Assembly (NCBI GenBank): GCA_964385695.1
Contig: CAYLQA010000045.1
Location: forward strand, 1 to 27,438
DNA length: 27,438 bases
Reading direction: 5' to 3'
Source: CAYLQA01 sp964385695
Lineage (GTDB): Bacteria; Desulfobacterota; Desulfobulbia; Desulfobulbales; Desulfurivibrionaceae
In this document: one piece after another, positions 7,843-16,954 of the stretch
How positions within the stretch are numbered: the stretch's first letter is position 1
Layout: each line of letters begins with the position of its first letter
Translations under genes and position numbers: made by a program
Notes under the pieces: generated by a model
What the model was told of the DNA's origin: nothing
The model's database searches: none
Seen by the model: the letters and a program-made list of their open reading frames with translations, nothing else

Positions 7843-8748
7843 TCACTTCAACTTCTGATATGCCGTCGCATCAACCTGTATCAGCTTGTGCTTGAGGCTG
7901 GTAATACTCTCTGAATGACCTATAAAAAGATACCCCCCGGGGGCCAACGCTTGATAAAATCGATCGACCAGGCCTTGTTGCGTTTCCCGGTTAAAATAAA
8001 TCATCACATTCCTGCAAAAAATCACGTCAACCTCGTCCCGCCAGGGAAAATCTCCCATAAGATTAAAGCGCTCAAAGTTAATTTTTTGCCGGAGATCCTG
8101 TTTGATTTTAACATAGCCGGCAGACTTCCCGACTCCTTTCTGGAAAAATTTTTTCAAAAAAGGTTTCGGCACCTTGCTGATTCTGTCGTCGGTATACACC
8201 CCGCGTTTTGCATGGGCTAAAACACGGGTAGAAATGTCTGTCGCCATTATACGATAGCGCAGCCCGGGCTGGTGAGCGGCGAAGTCCTCCATAACCATCC
8301 CCAGGGTGTATGGCTCCTCGCCGGAAGAGCAGGCCGAGGACCACAAAACCAAATCCTTGGCTCGCCCGCGCCCCTCTTTTACAAAGGAGGGGAGCACATT
8401 ATTGGTGAGCATTTCAAAGTGAGAATTTTCTCTGAAAAAAGAAGTAAAATTAGTGGAGACACTGTCAATGAGATGGACAAGCTCTTCTCCTGAGCCATCA
8501 CGGATTACGTGCTCATAATATTGTTTAAAGGAGCTGATACCAGTTGCCCGCAGGCGCTTGCCAAGCCGGGCGTTGAGCAGTTCTTTTTTCTCCTGTTTCA
8601 GGTAAATGCCTGTTTTGTCATAAACCAGCGCACTGAACTTTTGAAACTGCGCATCTGTCAACTGCTGATAGCGCAATCCGAGCGAGCTCTCCCCCCCTGA
8701 AGCAGCTGCACTTCTAACTTCCCGCGCAGGCGATTTCCTTCCCAGCAT
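7843..8748 (-). CDS. cheR: Chemotaxis protein methyltransferase CheR
   Basis: CheR methylates receptor glutamates using S-adenosylmethionine. In this 301-residue protein the N-terminal helical domain (LTDAQFQKFSALVYDKTGIYL) is followed by the STNFTSFFREN segment (residues 98-108), the SAM-binding motif SSACSSGEEPYTLG at about 137-150, and the IFCRNVMIYFNRETQQG signature. The first 20 or so residues are a variable extension. No C-terminal TPR is present. It lies 36 bases downstream of cheW. Confidence 0.96.
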   Translation of the reverse strand: MLGRKSPAREVRSAAASGGESSLGLRYQQLTDAQFQKFSALVYDKTGIYLKQEKKELLNARLGKRLRATGISSFKQYYEHVIRDGSGEELVHLIDSVSTNFTSFFRENSHFEMLTNNVLPSFVKEGRGRAKDLVLWSSACSSGEEPYTLGMVMEDFAAHQPGLRYRIMATDISTRVLAHAKRGVYTDDRISKVPKPFLKKFFQKGVGKSAGYVKIKQDLRQKINFERFNLMGDFPWRDEVDVIFCRNVMIYFNRETQQGLVDRFYQALAPGGYLFIGHSESITSLKHKLIQVDATAYQKLK

Positions 8749-8784
8749 ATGTACCTGTATAACCCGAAGGCTGTATAATTATTG

Positions 8785-9282
8785 CTACTGTTGCGCCTCA
8801 AACTGGCTCAAAACACCTTCACCGACCACCTTGCCCACATCAAGCAAGATCTTGACTTCGTTTTTAATCTTGGCCATTCCGAGAATATTTTCCGACTCGG
8901 AGGATGTACCAAGAGCAGGTGGTGGTTCTATCTCGCTGTCGGCGATATTAAGCACCTCTGAAACAGAGTCGACAACCATCCCAACCTGCACCTGGCCGTT
9001 CTGGCCTTGCACCTCAACCACAATAATACAGGTCCGTTCATTGTACTCCTGTTGCTCCATGTCAAACTTCAGGCGCAGGTCAAGAACAGGTATAACCCGG
9101 CCACGCAGGTTAATAACCCCTTTAATGTAGCCCGGAGTATGAGGGACAGCCGTGACCTCCATCACCCCGATGATTTCCCGCACACTGAGAATTCCGACAC
9201 CGTAGTCTTCATTACCCAATGAAAAAGTCAGGTACTTTCCAGCTAGTTCATTTACGTTCTGTGTCACTGTTGCAGCCTCCAT
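8785..9282 (-). CDS. cheW: Chemotaxis coupling protein CheW
   Basis: CheW links chemoreceptors to the kinase CheA in the signalling array. The 165-residue protein shows the classic CheW pattern: YLTFSLGNEDYGVGILSVRE, then TPGYIKGVINLRGRVIPV, then VDSVSEVLNI. The ATG at 9282 is preceded by AAGGAGGT at good spacing; an ATG four bases earlier is out of frame. It lies 35 bases after cheA. Confidence 0.97.
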   Translation of the reverse strand: MEAATVTQNVNELAGKYLTFSLGNEDYGVGILSVREIIGVMEVTAVPHTPGYIKGVINLRGRVIPVLDLRLKFDMEQQEYNERTCIIVVEVQGQNGQVQVGMVVDSVSEVLNIADSEIEPPPALGTSSESENILGMAKIKNEVKILLDVGKVVGEGVLSQFEAQQ

Positions 9283-9317
9283 CCATACCTCCTTAAAAAG
9301 TAAGGATCTTCTATTAT

Positions 9318-11657
9318 TTAATCACTTGTGGAAGCGATAATACCTGCCAAATCCAAAATCAAACCAACCCGGCCATCGCCAAGAATAGTTCCCCCTGCCA
9401 CCCCTGCAATATCCTGCAAGCCACCAAGGCTCTTAATAACAACCTCTTCCTTACCCAGGAGCTCATCAACCATCAAGGCCCGCATCCGGCCCTCATTCTC
9501 AACCACAACCACGATGGCCTCACATGGGTCGGAATGGGTCGGCTCAACACCAAAGATCTCATACAAGCGGATAATAGGCACAAGATCACCACGCACCAGC
9601 AGAGTCTCCCCGCGACCATGAACGGTATTGTAATTTTTGCGTTCAGGATGCATGGACTCCTGAATGGCAATGGTTGGAATAATATAACGTTCTGTGCCGA
9701 TCCGAACAATAATACCGTCGATGATGGCCAAGGTCAGCGGCAAACGGATAACAAAAAGCGAACCTTTACCTGGCTGGCTTTGCACATCCACCTTGCCGCG
9801 TAATTTTTCCACCGCCTTTTTCACAACATCCATACCCACGCCTCGTCCCGAGACATCGGTAATTTTGTCGGCTGTGGAAAAACCGGGCACGAAAATTAAA
9901 TTGTTCAAATCATAATCAGAAAGGTTGTCTCCTTCCTTGACGAGACCACGCTCGATAGCCTTGCCCCTAATTTTTTGGGTATTGAGACCTTCGCCATCGT
10001 CCTCGATCTCAATGACCATATTCCCGCCCTTCTGGTAGGCCCTAAGATGAACGGTACCTGTCCCGGGCTTGCCATGGCTTTCGCGCTCGGCAGGGGTCTG
10101 GATGCCATGGTCGACCGAGTTGCGCATCATATGCACCAAAGGATCATAGATGGAGTCCACCATATTACGGTCAATCTCTGTCTCAGCACCCTCCATCACC
10201 AGGTCCACGGTTTTGCCGGATTTTTTCGAAAGATCGCGAACCAGGCGGATCATCTTATCAAATGTCTGCTTGATTGGGACCATGCGCATGGACATGGCAA
10301 TGCGCTGCAGGTCCGAGGTAATACGACCGAGCTGGGAAAAATCTTTTGTCAGTTTCGGATCATTCAGTTTGGAGATCAAAGGATTCTGGCGCACCAGCGA
10401 CTGCATGATAACCAGCTCTCCCACCGCATTCACCAGACCGTCAAGCTTCTCCACATCCACCTTGATGGCAGCGCCAAGTTTTCTCTGCCCGGCTGCCTCA
10501 GCTCGCGCAGGCTTCTTGGCCGGGGCTTTTTTCGGTGGTGGAGCTTGCGCCTTGGGCGCTGCCGCAGGTGGTGTTGGTGCAGCCGGTTCAGGGACTACGG
10601 GGGGCTCTGCCGGTGCAGGGGGAGCCTCTGCAACAGGTGCTTCCGGTTCAGAAGTCGGTTCTGGCGGAGCCGCTTCTGCAGCTGCCGGCTCGGGGACGGC
10701 TTCCGCAGTTGGAGCAGCCGGGGCTTCACCGCCTTGCTGCAAGCGGTTAATTTCGGCGATATATTCGCTGATGTCAGTATGTTGATATTGCTCCGGCCCG
10801 ATCTCCAACACATCTTTAATGTTCGCCACCATGGAGTTCAACACATCGCCCACAGTCAAAACAATATCAATCACCTCGGAATCCATGGCACGTTTATCAT
10901 TACGAACGTCGTCCAAAAGATTTTCCGTGGCATGGGCCAGCTTGTTGATGACCTTCAGATTCAAAAAGCCGGAAACACCTTTAATGGTGTGGAACGGCCT
11001 GAAGATATTATTAATGATGTCCATGTCGTCCGGGCTCTGCTCAAGCTCCAGGACATTTACCTCAATGGACTCAAGGTGCTCAAAGGCCTCTTCGATAAAT
11101 CCCTCAAGCAGGTCCTTATCCTGCATAAAGTCGGGAACCTCAATGGGCTCGTCTTGCACAATGGCGTCGGGCTTTGCCGCAACCGGTTCAGGTGCGGGCT
11201 CTTCGGCAACAGGCTCCTCAATCTCGGTCTCTGGTTCTTCCTCCGCGACTTCAGCAACAGGAGGAACATCCTCGCCAGCTCCTTCACTCAGGCTGGCCTC
11301 ATCTACCTCATATCCGGCTGCCTGCAGATTCTCACAGAAACTATGGATGACCGCTTCACTGGCAGCCCCCTCCTTACGAACCGTTTCCTGCATCTGGGAG
11401 ACGCAGCCTCCCAAACGCTCGTAATTTTCCGCCGAATCGGACAACTCACCCATGATGAGCTTTTCCAATGCCCCGCGGAAGGATGCGCCCATCTGCTGGA
11501 GAACAGGTGGCGTGTCTTCCGCACATTGTCCTGGCAACAACTTTTCCACCAAGTCAAGCAACTCCCCCACAACAGAGAGATCGCCCGGCTCGATCATCAA
11601 AATTTTCAAGGCCATTTCATCCAAAATATCGGATAAAGGCTTTTCACCAGTTGCCAT
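9318..11657 (-). CDS. cheA: Chemotaxis histidine kinase CheA with extended N-terminus
   Basis: CheA autophosphorylates in response to receptor state and passes phosphate to CheY and CheB. In this 779-residue protein the Hpt domain is at about 180-285 with the phospho-accepting H223 in FRPFHTIKGVSGFL. An Ala/Pro-rich linker spans about 310-390. Dimerisation follows (DVEKLDGLVNAVGELV), then the kinase core with N-box H509-MMRNSVDHG, G1 DDGEGL (553-558), F-box FVPGFST (589-595) and G2 GRGVGMD (604-610). The CheW-like regulatory domain fills 640-779. Residues 1-125 form an extra helical N-terminal region without an obvious phospho-histidine motif, followed by an acidic Glu/Pro/Ala linker (130-175). 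A separate CheY-binding P2 domain is not obvious. It is the first gene of the cluster. Confidence 0.96.
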   Translation of the reverse strand: MATGEKPLSDILDEMALKILMIEPGDLSVVGELLDLVEKLLPGQCAEDTPPVLQQMGASFRGALEKLIMGELSDSAENYERLGGCVSQMQETVRKEGAASEAVIHSFCENLQAAGYEVDEASLSEGAGEDVPPVAEVAEEEPETEIEEPVAEEPAPEPVAAKPDAIVQDEPIEVPDFMQDKDLLEGFIEEAFEHLESIEVNVLELEQSPDDMDIINNIFRPFHTIKGVSGFLNLKVINKLAHATENLLDDVRNDKRAMDSEVIDIVLTVGDVLNSMVANIKDVLEIGPEQYQHTDISEYIAEINRLQQGGEAPAAPTAEAVPEPAAAEAAPPEPTSEPEAPVAEAPPAPAEPPVVPEPAAPTPPAAAPKAQAPPPKKAPAKKPARAEAAGQRKLGAAIKVDVEKLDGLVNAVGELVIMQSLVRQNPLISKLNDPKLTKDFSQLGRITSDLQRIAMSMRMVPIKQTFDKMIRLVRDLSKKSGKTVDLVMEGAETEIDRNMVDSIYDPLVHMMRNSVDHGIQTPAERESHGKPGTGTVHLRAYQKGGNMVIEIEDDGEGLNTQKIRGKAIERGLVKEGDNLSDYDLNNLIFVPGFSTADKITDVSGRGVGMDVVKKAVEKLRGKVDVQSQPGKGSLFVIRLPLTLAIIDGIIVRIGTERYIIPTIAIQESMHPERKNYNTVHGRGETLLVRGDLVPIIRLYEIFGVEPTHSDPCEAIVVVVENEGRMRALMVDELLGKEEVVIKSLGGLQDIAGVAGGTILGDGRVGLILDLAGIIASTSD

Positions 11658-11775
11658 ATAATTCTACTCCTTGAGATGAAAAATGGAGAGTCGCCCCCAA
11701 AAGACCCGTCCGCAGCTACCCCAACAGTTGCCTCTAAGCACTCTGCCTCTTTCTAGGAAAGATTATTACTCATGT

Positions 11776-11802
11776 ATTATATACTGCCCAAATTACAGTA
11801 TA
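11776..11802 (-). promoter_or_regulatory. Candidate che promoter with operator-like inverted repeat
   Basis: Upstream of cheA a perfect inverted repeat TATACTG-N9-CAGTATA occupies 11780-11802. On the minus strand it runs directly into a consensus -10 hexamer TATAAT (11781-11776). A matching -35 is not clear: the hexamer 17 bases upstream is AATATA. The arrangement suggests a factor-controlled promoter for the chemotaxis operon. It lies about 120 bases from the cheA ATG in a 249-base gap. Inference from pattern only. Confidence 0.45.
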
Positions 11803-11906
11803 TTTTGCAAGTTTTTTCTCCGGCTAAAGCCTAGCCAACACATCCCATCACAGCCAGGATTCGTTTCCTATTCAGCCTGCCGAGATCAACCTCGTGCATG
11901 CAAAAA

Positions 11907-13646
11907 TTAATTCCACAGCCCACCATCCGTCGGCGATGAAATCTGCTCTTTTTCCAAAAGCTCCGCCTCATCAGACTCACCAAGCAAGGCAGGGTCGACC
12001 TCCCGCATCTGCTCCTCTAAAACAACAAGATTCACTTTGACCTTTTCCACAACATCCGACTCAGGGTAAGTGTCAAGAATTTCCAAAAGCAATTTGCGGG
12101 ATTGAAGCATCAGCTCCTTTTGTTGTTCAACATCACTGGAGCGCCTGGCCTTTACAAAAAGTGCTGCCGCCTTTCTTCGCAAATTCGCGGCAGCGGAGTT
12201 GGCCGCCTCCAGTGCTTTGGCCTGTGCCCTTTCTTCGTAGCTGGTTTCGGCAAGGAGCGCGAATGCCTCAATGGCCTCATCGTAATGCCGCATTTCAAGC
12301 AACTTTACAGCCTTATCCCACTGAATGGCCTGAGCCTGCTCCTGGAGCATATCCCGCGCCTGCCTCTCTTCTTGTTCGGTGCGCCTGACATCGGCCATGG
12401 TATCCTGCACAATGCGCCGCACCTCAGCAGGCAAGTTATCCTTTGCCAGCTGCTGCAAGAGGGCCAAGGCCTTCTGGTATTCTTTTTCCTCGACCAGGTT
12501 TTCCACTATAACCAGCTGGCGCCCCACCCAGGCTCCGGCCTGCTCTTCGGTGAGCCAGACCACCTGTCTTGCCCTGCTGGCGAGCATGCTGCCAGGGGAT
12601 CGTCTTTCGATCTGCCGCAGGGTATCCTTCATTCGCCCAGGAACCTCTTTGCCGTCAAACGTGAAGTACGCCTTAAGCAGGTTGGCAAAAAGGGCAAGCT
12701 CCCTTTCCTGATCGTCGGTTGCCTCTTTAAGCATGGCCAACTGTCCATCCACCCAGCGCCTGTCATCTTCCAAACTGGTGTACAGGTCCGCCAATTGCTG
12801 ATACTGTCCTTTTGCCTCATCACTTTTGCCGGCAATAAGCAGGGCGTCGGCCAACAGTTTGCGCAAGGGAGCATTTTGCACTCCTGGGACATCAACCTCT
12901 TTTTTAAGAAACAAGATGGCAGCCTCTGCCCGGTTATTTCTCAGCAAGGCAAGAGTATAATTTTTCTTGGACAAAAGGCTTGGTGTGTGGCCGGGATAGA
13001 CCTCCATGAGGTTTTCATATGTCTCGATCACCAGCCCATACCTGCCGGACTGATTATAGTGGAAAACCCCTTTTTCCATCTCAGCAGCAGCAGCTTGAAC
13101 GAATGAGCCTTGCCAATTCTCAATTCCGTCAAGGGTGCCTTCATATACCGTGTCGCAACCGCTTTCAATATAGATGATATCCTGCCACTCGCCCTGTCCA
13201 TGATCGGCAGGACTGATTGTGCGGCTCTCCATTTTGTTCAGCACACCGCTATAGGCACCTGTGGCTTCCTCCAAAAGCAGGAGACATTGATGCCATTTTT
13301 GCGGCCGCTGGTCTTCTATATCCAAAGAAAACATCAACTCATCAAGGTCATACCACTGGGAGAGCTTGCGTTCATAAAGGGCTTGCCGTTTGCGCACCCG
13401 CTTTTGAACGGAACTCATGTCCGGGAGGAAAAATGTGGGGGCAGCCTGTTGCCTCTCTTCCGGCAGACGTACGGTTTTTTGCGGCAGAACAGGGGTCGGT
13501 CTCCTGGTCTCTACCTGTTTTTGTTGCGGCCGAGGCGGCAAGGTTTTCGGTATGCTCACAGTCTGCTTTTGTGCCGCGCAGCCACTGCTCAACAACAGGG
13601 TTGCCGCGAGAATCCAGCAAATGGCAACAGAATCGTTGCGCATCAT
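11907..13646 (-). CDS. TPR-like repeat lipoprotein next to the class A PBP
   Basis: I do not recognise a named family. The start is set at the ATG at 13646, preceded by AAGGAG, two bases after the PBP stop; a longer frame to 13670 overlaps the PBP gene. The 579-residue product begins MMRNDSVAICWILAATLLLS followed by SGC, a lipoprotein signal with Cys23. A proline-rich linker (to about residue 65) follows. The rest is helical, with repeated tetratricopeptide-like units such as YNQSGRYGLVIETYENLMEV, EEKEYQKALALLQQLA and MRHYDEAIEAFALLAE, and ends in an acidic tail. The layout (Cys anchor, linker, TPR body) recalls LpoA-type outer-membrane activators of class A PBPs. Tight coupling to the PBP gene supports, but does not prove, such a role. 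Confidence 0.78.
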   Translation of the reverse strand: MMRNDSVAICWILAATLLLSSGCAAQKQTVSIPKTLPPRPQQKQVETRRPTPVLPQKTVRLPEERQQAAPTFFLPDMSSVQKRVRKRQALYERKLSQWYDLDELMFSLDIEDQRPQKWHQCLLLLEEATGAYSGVLNKMESRTISPADHGQGEWQDIIYIESGCDTVYEGTLDGIENWQGSFVQAAAAEMEKGVFHYNQSGRYGLVIETYENLMEVYPGHTPSLLSKKNYTLALLRNNRAEAAILFLKKEVDVPGVQNAPLRKLLADALLIAGKSDEAKGQYQQLADLYTSLEDDRRWVDGQLAMLKEATDDQERELALFANLLKAYFTFDGKEVPGRMKDTLRQIERRSPGSMLASRARQVVWLTEEQAGAWVGRQLVIVENLVEEKEYQKALALLQQLAKDNLPAEVRRIVQDTMADVRRTEQEERQARDMLQEQAQAIQWDKAVKLLEMRHYDEAIEAFALLAETSYEERAQAKALEAANSAAANLRRKAAALFVKARRSSDVEQQKELMLQSRKLLLEILDTYPESDVVEKVKVNLVVLEEQMREVDPALLGESDEAELLEKEQISSPTDGGLWN

Positions 13647-13648
13647 AA

Positions 13649-16600
13649 TTAATACTCCTTCATGGCCCAAAAGGGCTTATAGTCCCGGGCAAGCTTTAAC
13701 TCACCCTTATCGCTCCGTGTACCGAATGTTGTAACGTGTGCCTCGCCGCGCCCAGGCCTAGGCATTGTTCGTTGCCGCGCAGGACGTTCAACACCCCCCT
13801 TATCGTTTGCCACGGGCACAACAACCTGACCAAGCTCTTTATACTGTAATGGAACCTCACTGACACTGGAAAAAGAGAGATCGGCCAGATCCAATGTCCC
13901 GGCATAATCACGTTCAACAAATATTGTATTGGCCAGATTCACCCACATGGGCAAAGCGCCGCTGGCTCCACTGAGTCGTGTTGTTTTTCGTTGCATGGGA
14001 GTATTATCGTCAAACCCCACATAGGCTGACAAGACATAGCCGTTGCCCAAGGACAATTTCCCCTGCTCGCCGGTGCCGGGAATAAAACCGGCAAATGCCG
14101 CGTTGGTAAAACGATTTGCTGTTCCGGTTTTACCGAAGACGGGAACGTTCAGGTCAAGGGCCTGCAACTCTGCCTCTCTTTGCGGGTCCCTGCTGTGCAA
14201 CCGCACGTTCCGCTCTGCATAACGCCCGGTTCCGAATCGTACCACATTCCGCAGGATATCGGTAATAGCCATGGATGTCTTTTCGTCGGTAACCCGCAGG
14301 CTGTATCGTTTAGGCTCATAGATTACCTCGCCATCCACATCCTCAATCCTGGCAATTATTGACAGTCCCTCACCTGCGTCTGACAGACCACTTTTATAAA
14401 TCCTGCCGCCCTGCAGCCCTTCGTAGGAGCGGGCCACCTCAAGAAGGCTGATAACGTTTGAGCCAAGGGGAAAGGAAAGAACCGGGTCAAGGCGACTCTC
14501 AATCCCCATGGTCCGGCAAAGTTCAGTCAAATAAGCCAGGCCGGTCAATACCTTGTAGTCTCTGACATGAAACAGAACATCCTTGCTATAGGGCGGCAAC
14601 TTGGCCAGTTTCCCGTATTCCTGCTCAATTGCCGCACTGAGAAGATCAAGGGTTGCCGGACTCAACTGCCCTTCGATGGTCACATCCTGCCAAAACTGTT
14701 TGACGCTCAGCTCGCTCTTTTCGGCAAGCAGGCTGCGTAACTCTGCCACCAGAACCGGCTGCCAATACGGCTGGAAATCTTGTTCCGCATAGAGGTAGCC
14801 CGCTGTTTCGGCATTATAAAAGAGATTGCTGGGCGAAAAGTCACTGTCAACCCCCTCAGCCATGGCTGCGGCCAGCGCAGCAAGATTTTGGCGCAATTCA
14901 ATAAATCGCAGGTAGTTCCTTTTGAGAATGACTTTTCTTTTGTCGGCCTCGGCAATATCCTCTTTTTTACCGTCCAGCTCCGCCTGGGCACGTTTTTCTT
15001 CGTTGTCCTGGTCATAGCCAAGAAAATCAACCCCGTAATGGAATCGTTTCAGCCGCTCAAACTCGTCCATTTTTCCTTCAAAAAGAAGGTCCGGCTCCAC
15101 CGACTCGATGGCCTTGGCAAAGGCGGCCCGCATCAAAGTCTTACGATCCACGACAATGCCATGGGTGTCTCGAATTCTCCGGCGAAAGGCCTGGTGCGAC
15201 TCATCGCTCTGCTTGCCTATCCCCAAATACTCGGCCACCTCGTGGAACTGGGCAGGAAGCAGTTGATCGCAAAGATTGTAAAGCAGCCACACGCTGGCAA
15301 GGTTTTCCGAATTTACCCCGGCCCAACTCATGGAAACCCATTTATGGGGGCTCCTATGATCCGGCCTGGGAAAATAGGCCTGCTTTTGGTAACTGAAAAC
15401 ATTGCGCTCGTTATTTAACGCATCAAGGTTATTCCAGCCCAACTGCAAGGCAGCAAAATACAGCAAAGGCTTGATCACCGAGCCCATGGAGCGTTTTGCC
15501 ATTACGGCCCGGTTGTAATAGCGATTGTCCATGCCGCCGACCATGGCCCGTATGGTTCCCTCCTTGTAAGCCAAGACACCGCCTTGCAACTCCGGAATTT
15601 TCTCAAGATCAAGCAGGTATTCATTGGTAAAGGAGTCGACATCCCGAATGCTCACATAAACCAGGTCCCCCAACTGAATCCCGGCGTAGAAGTCGGCAAG
15701 CTCATTTTTCCCCGCATCGGACCAGGCATGCTTCTTATAGCGGGTCAGGGGCAGAACAGCATTCATCAACCCCTTCTTGTCGATGCGTCCATGAATGGTT
15801 CCCTTCTTATCAAAAGAGACATACACCTGGGGAGATCCTTCCTCGCCCAACGCCACAACCTTGCCCAGCAAAAAGCCGAGCCGTTGTTTCTCTACACTGC
15901 TGGCAAAGGGTTTATCAAGATAGAGTTCCTGAAGCGCCTCACGGCCATAGCCACGCAGGCGGATATCAAGTCGGGAAAGCTCTTTGCGCAGGTTGTAAAA
16001 GGCGCTCTCTTGCAGATCCTTTTCAATTGTGGTGTAGACCTTCATCCCGGAAATAGCCACATTATCGATGCCGTGTCGAACCAAGGCCTCCTCTACCTCC
16101 ACCTCGGCCAGCCCCATCTTGACCAGATCCATTATGGTGTTCAACGAATAAGACATCTGCCCCTGCTCAAAGGGGATCTCTTTTCTGGCCATTGATTGAT
16201 ACTCGGAGACGGTGATCATCTTGAGCTTATACATCTGATTCAAGACGTAACGCACGCGCTCCTTGGCCTTCTTTCTCGCCAAGGCAACCGCCTTTTCATT
16301 CTTCTTGATAAAGGGATTATAGTAATTGGGCCGCTTTACACTGCCGGCGATAAAGGCGCACTCAAGCAAGCCAAGTTCGGTGACGGGCTTATCAAAGTAA
16401 TAACGCGCCGCCACCCCAAGCCCACGACCGTTGCCGCTGACATAAAACTGGTTGGCATAAAATTCCAGAATCTTTTCTTTGGGGTAATGGTACTCAAGGC
16501 GCCAGGCATAGAGGAGTTCCTTGAGCTTTGCCTTGAGAGAGCGGTCTTTGCGCTTAAAAAGGTTTTTGGCGGTCTGCTGGGTAATGGTGCTGCCGCCCTG

Positions 16601-16954
16601 CACGACTTTCCCTGCACGGACATTGGTAATCAGGGCGCGGAAGATGCCCATATAATCGATTCCCTTATGGCGGAAAAAGGCATGATCTTCCGACGCCACG
16701 ATGCCATCGACAAAGGCCTTGGGAATCTGCTCGTAGGGCACATATTCTCGGTGGGCCTGCTCAAAGAAAACACCGATCTTGTTTTTGCCGTCCGCGTAAT
16801 AGACCGGGCTCTCCATGGCCAGAATTTTTTCAATATTATCCTGATCAATGGCAGCACCGGGCGCCCAGGCGATCAACCACATAAGGGCGAAACCGGCAAG
16901 ACCGACAAGAAAAAGGCCTGAAAAGAAAGACCAAAGGAGTATTTTTTTAAACAT
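13649..16954 (-). CDS. mrcA: Bifunctional class A penicillin-binding protein (PBP1-type) with large insertion
   Basis: This inner-membrane enzyme polymerises and cross-links murein. The chosen start is the ATG at 16954, one codon inside a TTG-started frame; 1101 aa. A transmembrane anchor lies at about 5-30. The GT51 domain shows E90 in VASEDHAFFRHKGID, GGSTITQQTAKNLF and the later FYVSGNGRGLG. The transpeptidase domain shows S493-V-I-K496 (GSVIKPLLY), S550-E-N552 and K943-T-G945 (FGKTGTANRF), numbered from the TTG. The spacing between SxN and KTG, about 390 residues, is far greater than in E. coli PBP1a or 1b (roughly 125-185). This reflects a charged helical insertion at about 585-805, and explains the 1100-residue length. 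The symbol is by class only. Confidence 0.93.
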   Translation of the reverse strand: MFKKILLWSFFSGLFLVGLAGFALMWLIAWAPGAAIDQDNIEKILAMESPVYYADGKNKIGVFFEQAHREYVPYEQIPKAFVDGIVASEDHAFFRHKGIDYMGIFRALITNVRAGKVVQGGSTITQQTAKNLFKRKDRSLKAKLKELLYAWRLEYHYPKEKILEFYANQFYVSGNGRGLGVAARYYFDKPVTELGLLECAFIAGSVKRPNYYNPFIKKNEKAVALARKKAKERVRYVLNQMYKLKMITVSEYQSMARKEIPFEQGQMSYSLNTIMDLVKMGLAEVEVEEALVRHGIDNVAISGMKVYTTIEKDLQESAFYNLRKELSRLDIRLRGYGREALQELYLDKPFASSVEKQRLGFLLGKVVALGEEGSPQVYVSFDKKGTIHGRIDKKGLMNAVLPLTRYKKHAWSDAGKNELADFYAGIQLGDLVYVSIRDVDSFTNEYLLDLEKIPELQGGVLAYKEGTIRAMVGGMDNRYYNRAVMAKRSMGSVIKPLLYFAALQLGWNNLDALNNERNVFSYQKQAYFPRPDHRSPHKWVSMSWAGVNSENLASVWLLYNLCDQLLPAQFHEVAEYLGIGKQSDESHQAFRRRIRDTHGIVVDRKTLMRAAFAKAIESVEPDLLFEGKMDEFERLKRFHYGVDFLGYDQDNEEKRAQAELDGKKEDIAEADKRKVILKRNYLRFIELRQNLAALAAAMAEGVDSDFSPSNLFYNAETAGYLYAEQDFQPYWQPVLVAELRSLLAEKSELSVKQFWQDVTIEGQLSPATLDLLSAAIEQEYGKLAKLPPYSKDVLFHVRDYKVLTGLAYLTELCRTMGIESRLDPVLSFPLGSNVISLLEVARSYEGLQGGRIYKSGLSDAGEGLSIIARIEDVDGEVIYEPKRYSLRVTDEKTSMAITDILRNVVRFGTGRYAERNVRLHSRDPQREAELQALDLNVPVFGKTGTANRFTNAAFAGFIPGTGEQGKLSLGNGYVLSAYVGFDDNTPMQRKTTRLSGASGALPMWVNLANTIFVERDYAGTLDLADLSFSSVSEVPLQYKELGQVVVPVANDKGGVERPARQRTMPRPGRGEAHVTTFGTRSDKGELKLARDYKPFWAMKEY

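Noticed and set aside
9975..11636. A 553-codon plus-strand open frame antisense to cheA
   Set aside because: It mirrors cheA codon phase, has a low-complexity Arg/Cys/Phe-rich middle opposite the Ala/Pro linker and no domain. CheA is certain on the other strand.
11820..11836. GGCTA/TAGCC hairpin upstream of the che promoter
   Set aside because: Only five pairs and followed by A/G on the minus strand, so it is not a terminator for either neighbour.
12102..13106. A 334-codon plus-strand open frame antisense to the TPR lipoprotein
   Set aside because: No family resemblance or ribosome site. The minus frame has a lipoprotein signal, coupling and repeat structure.
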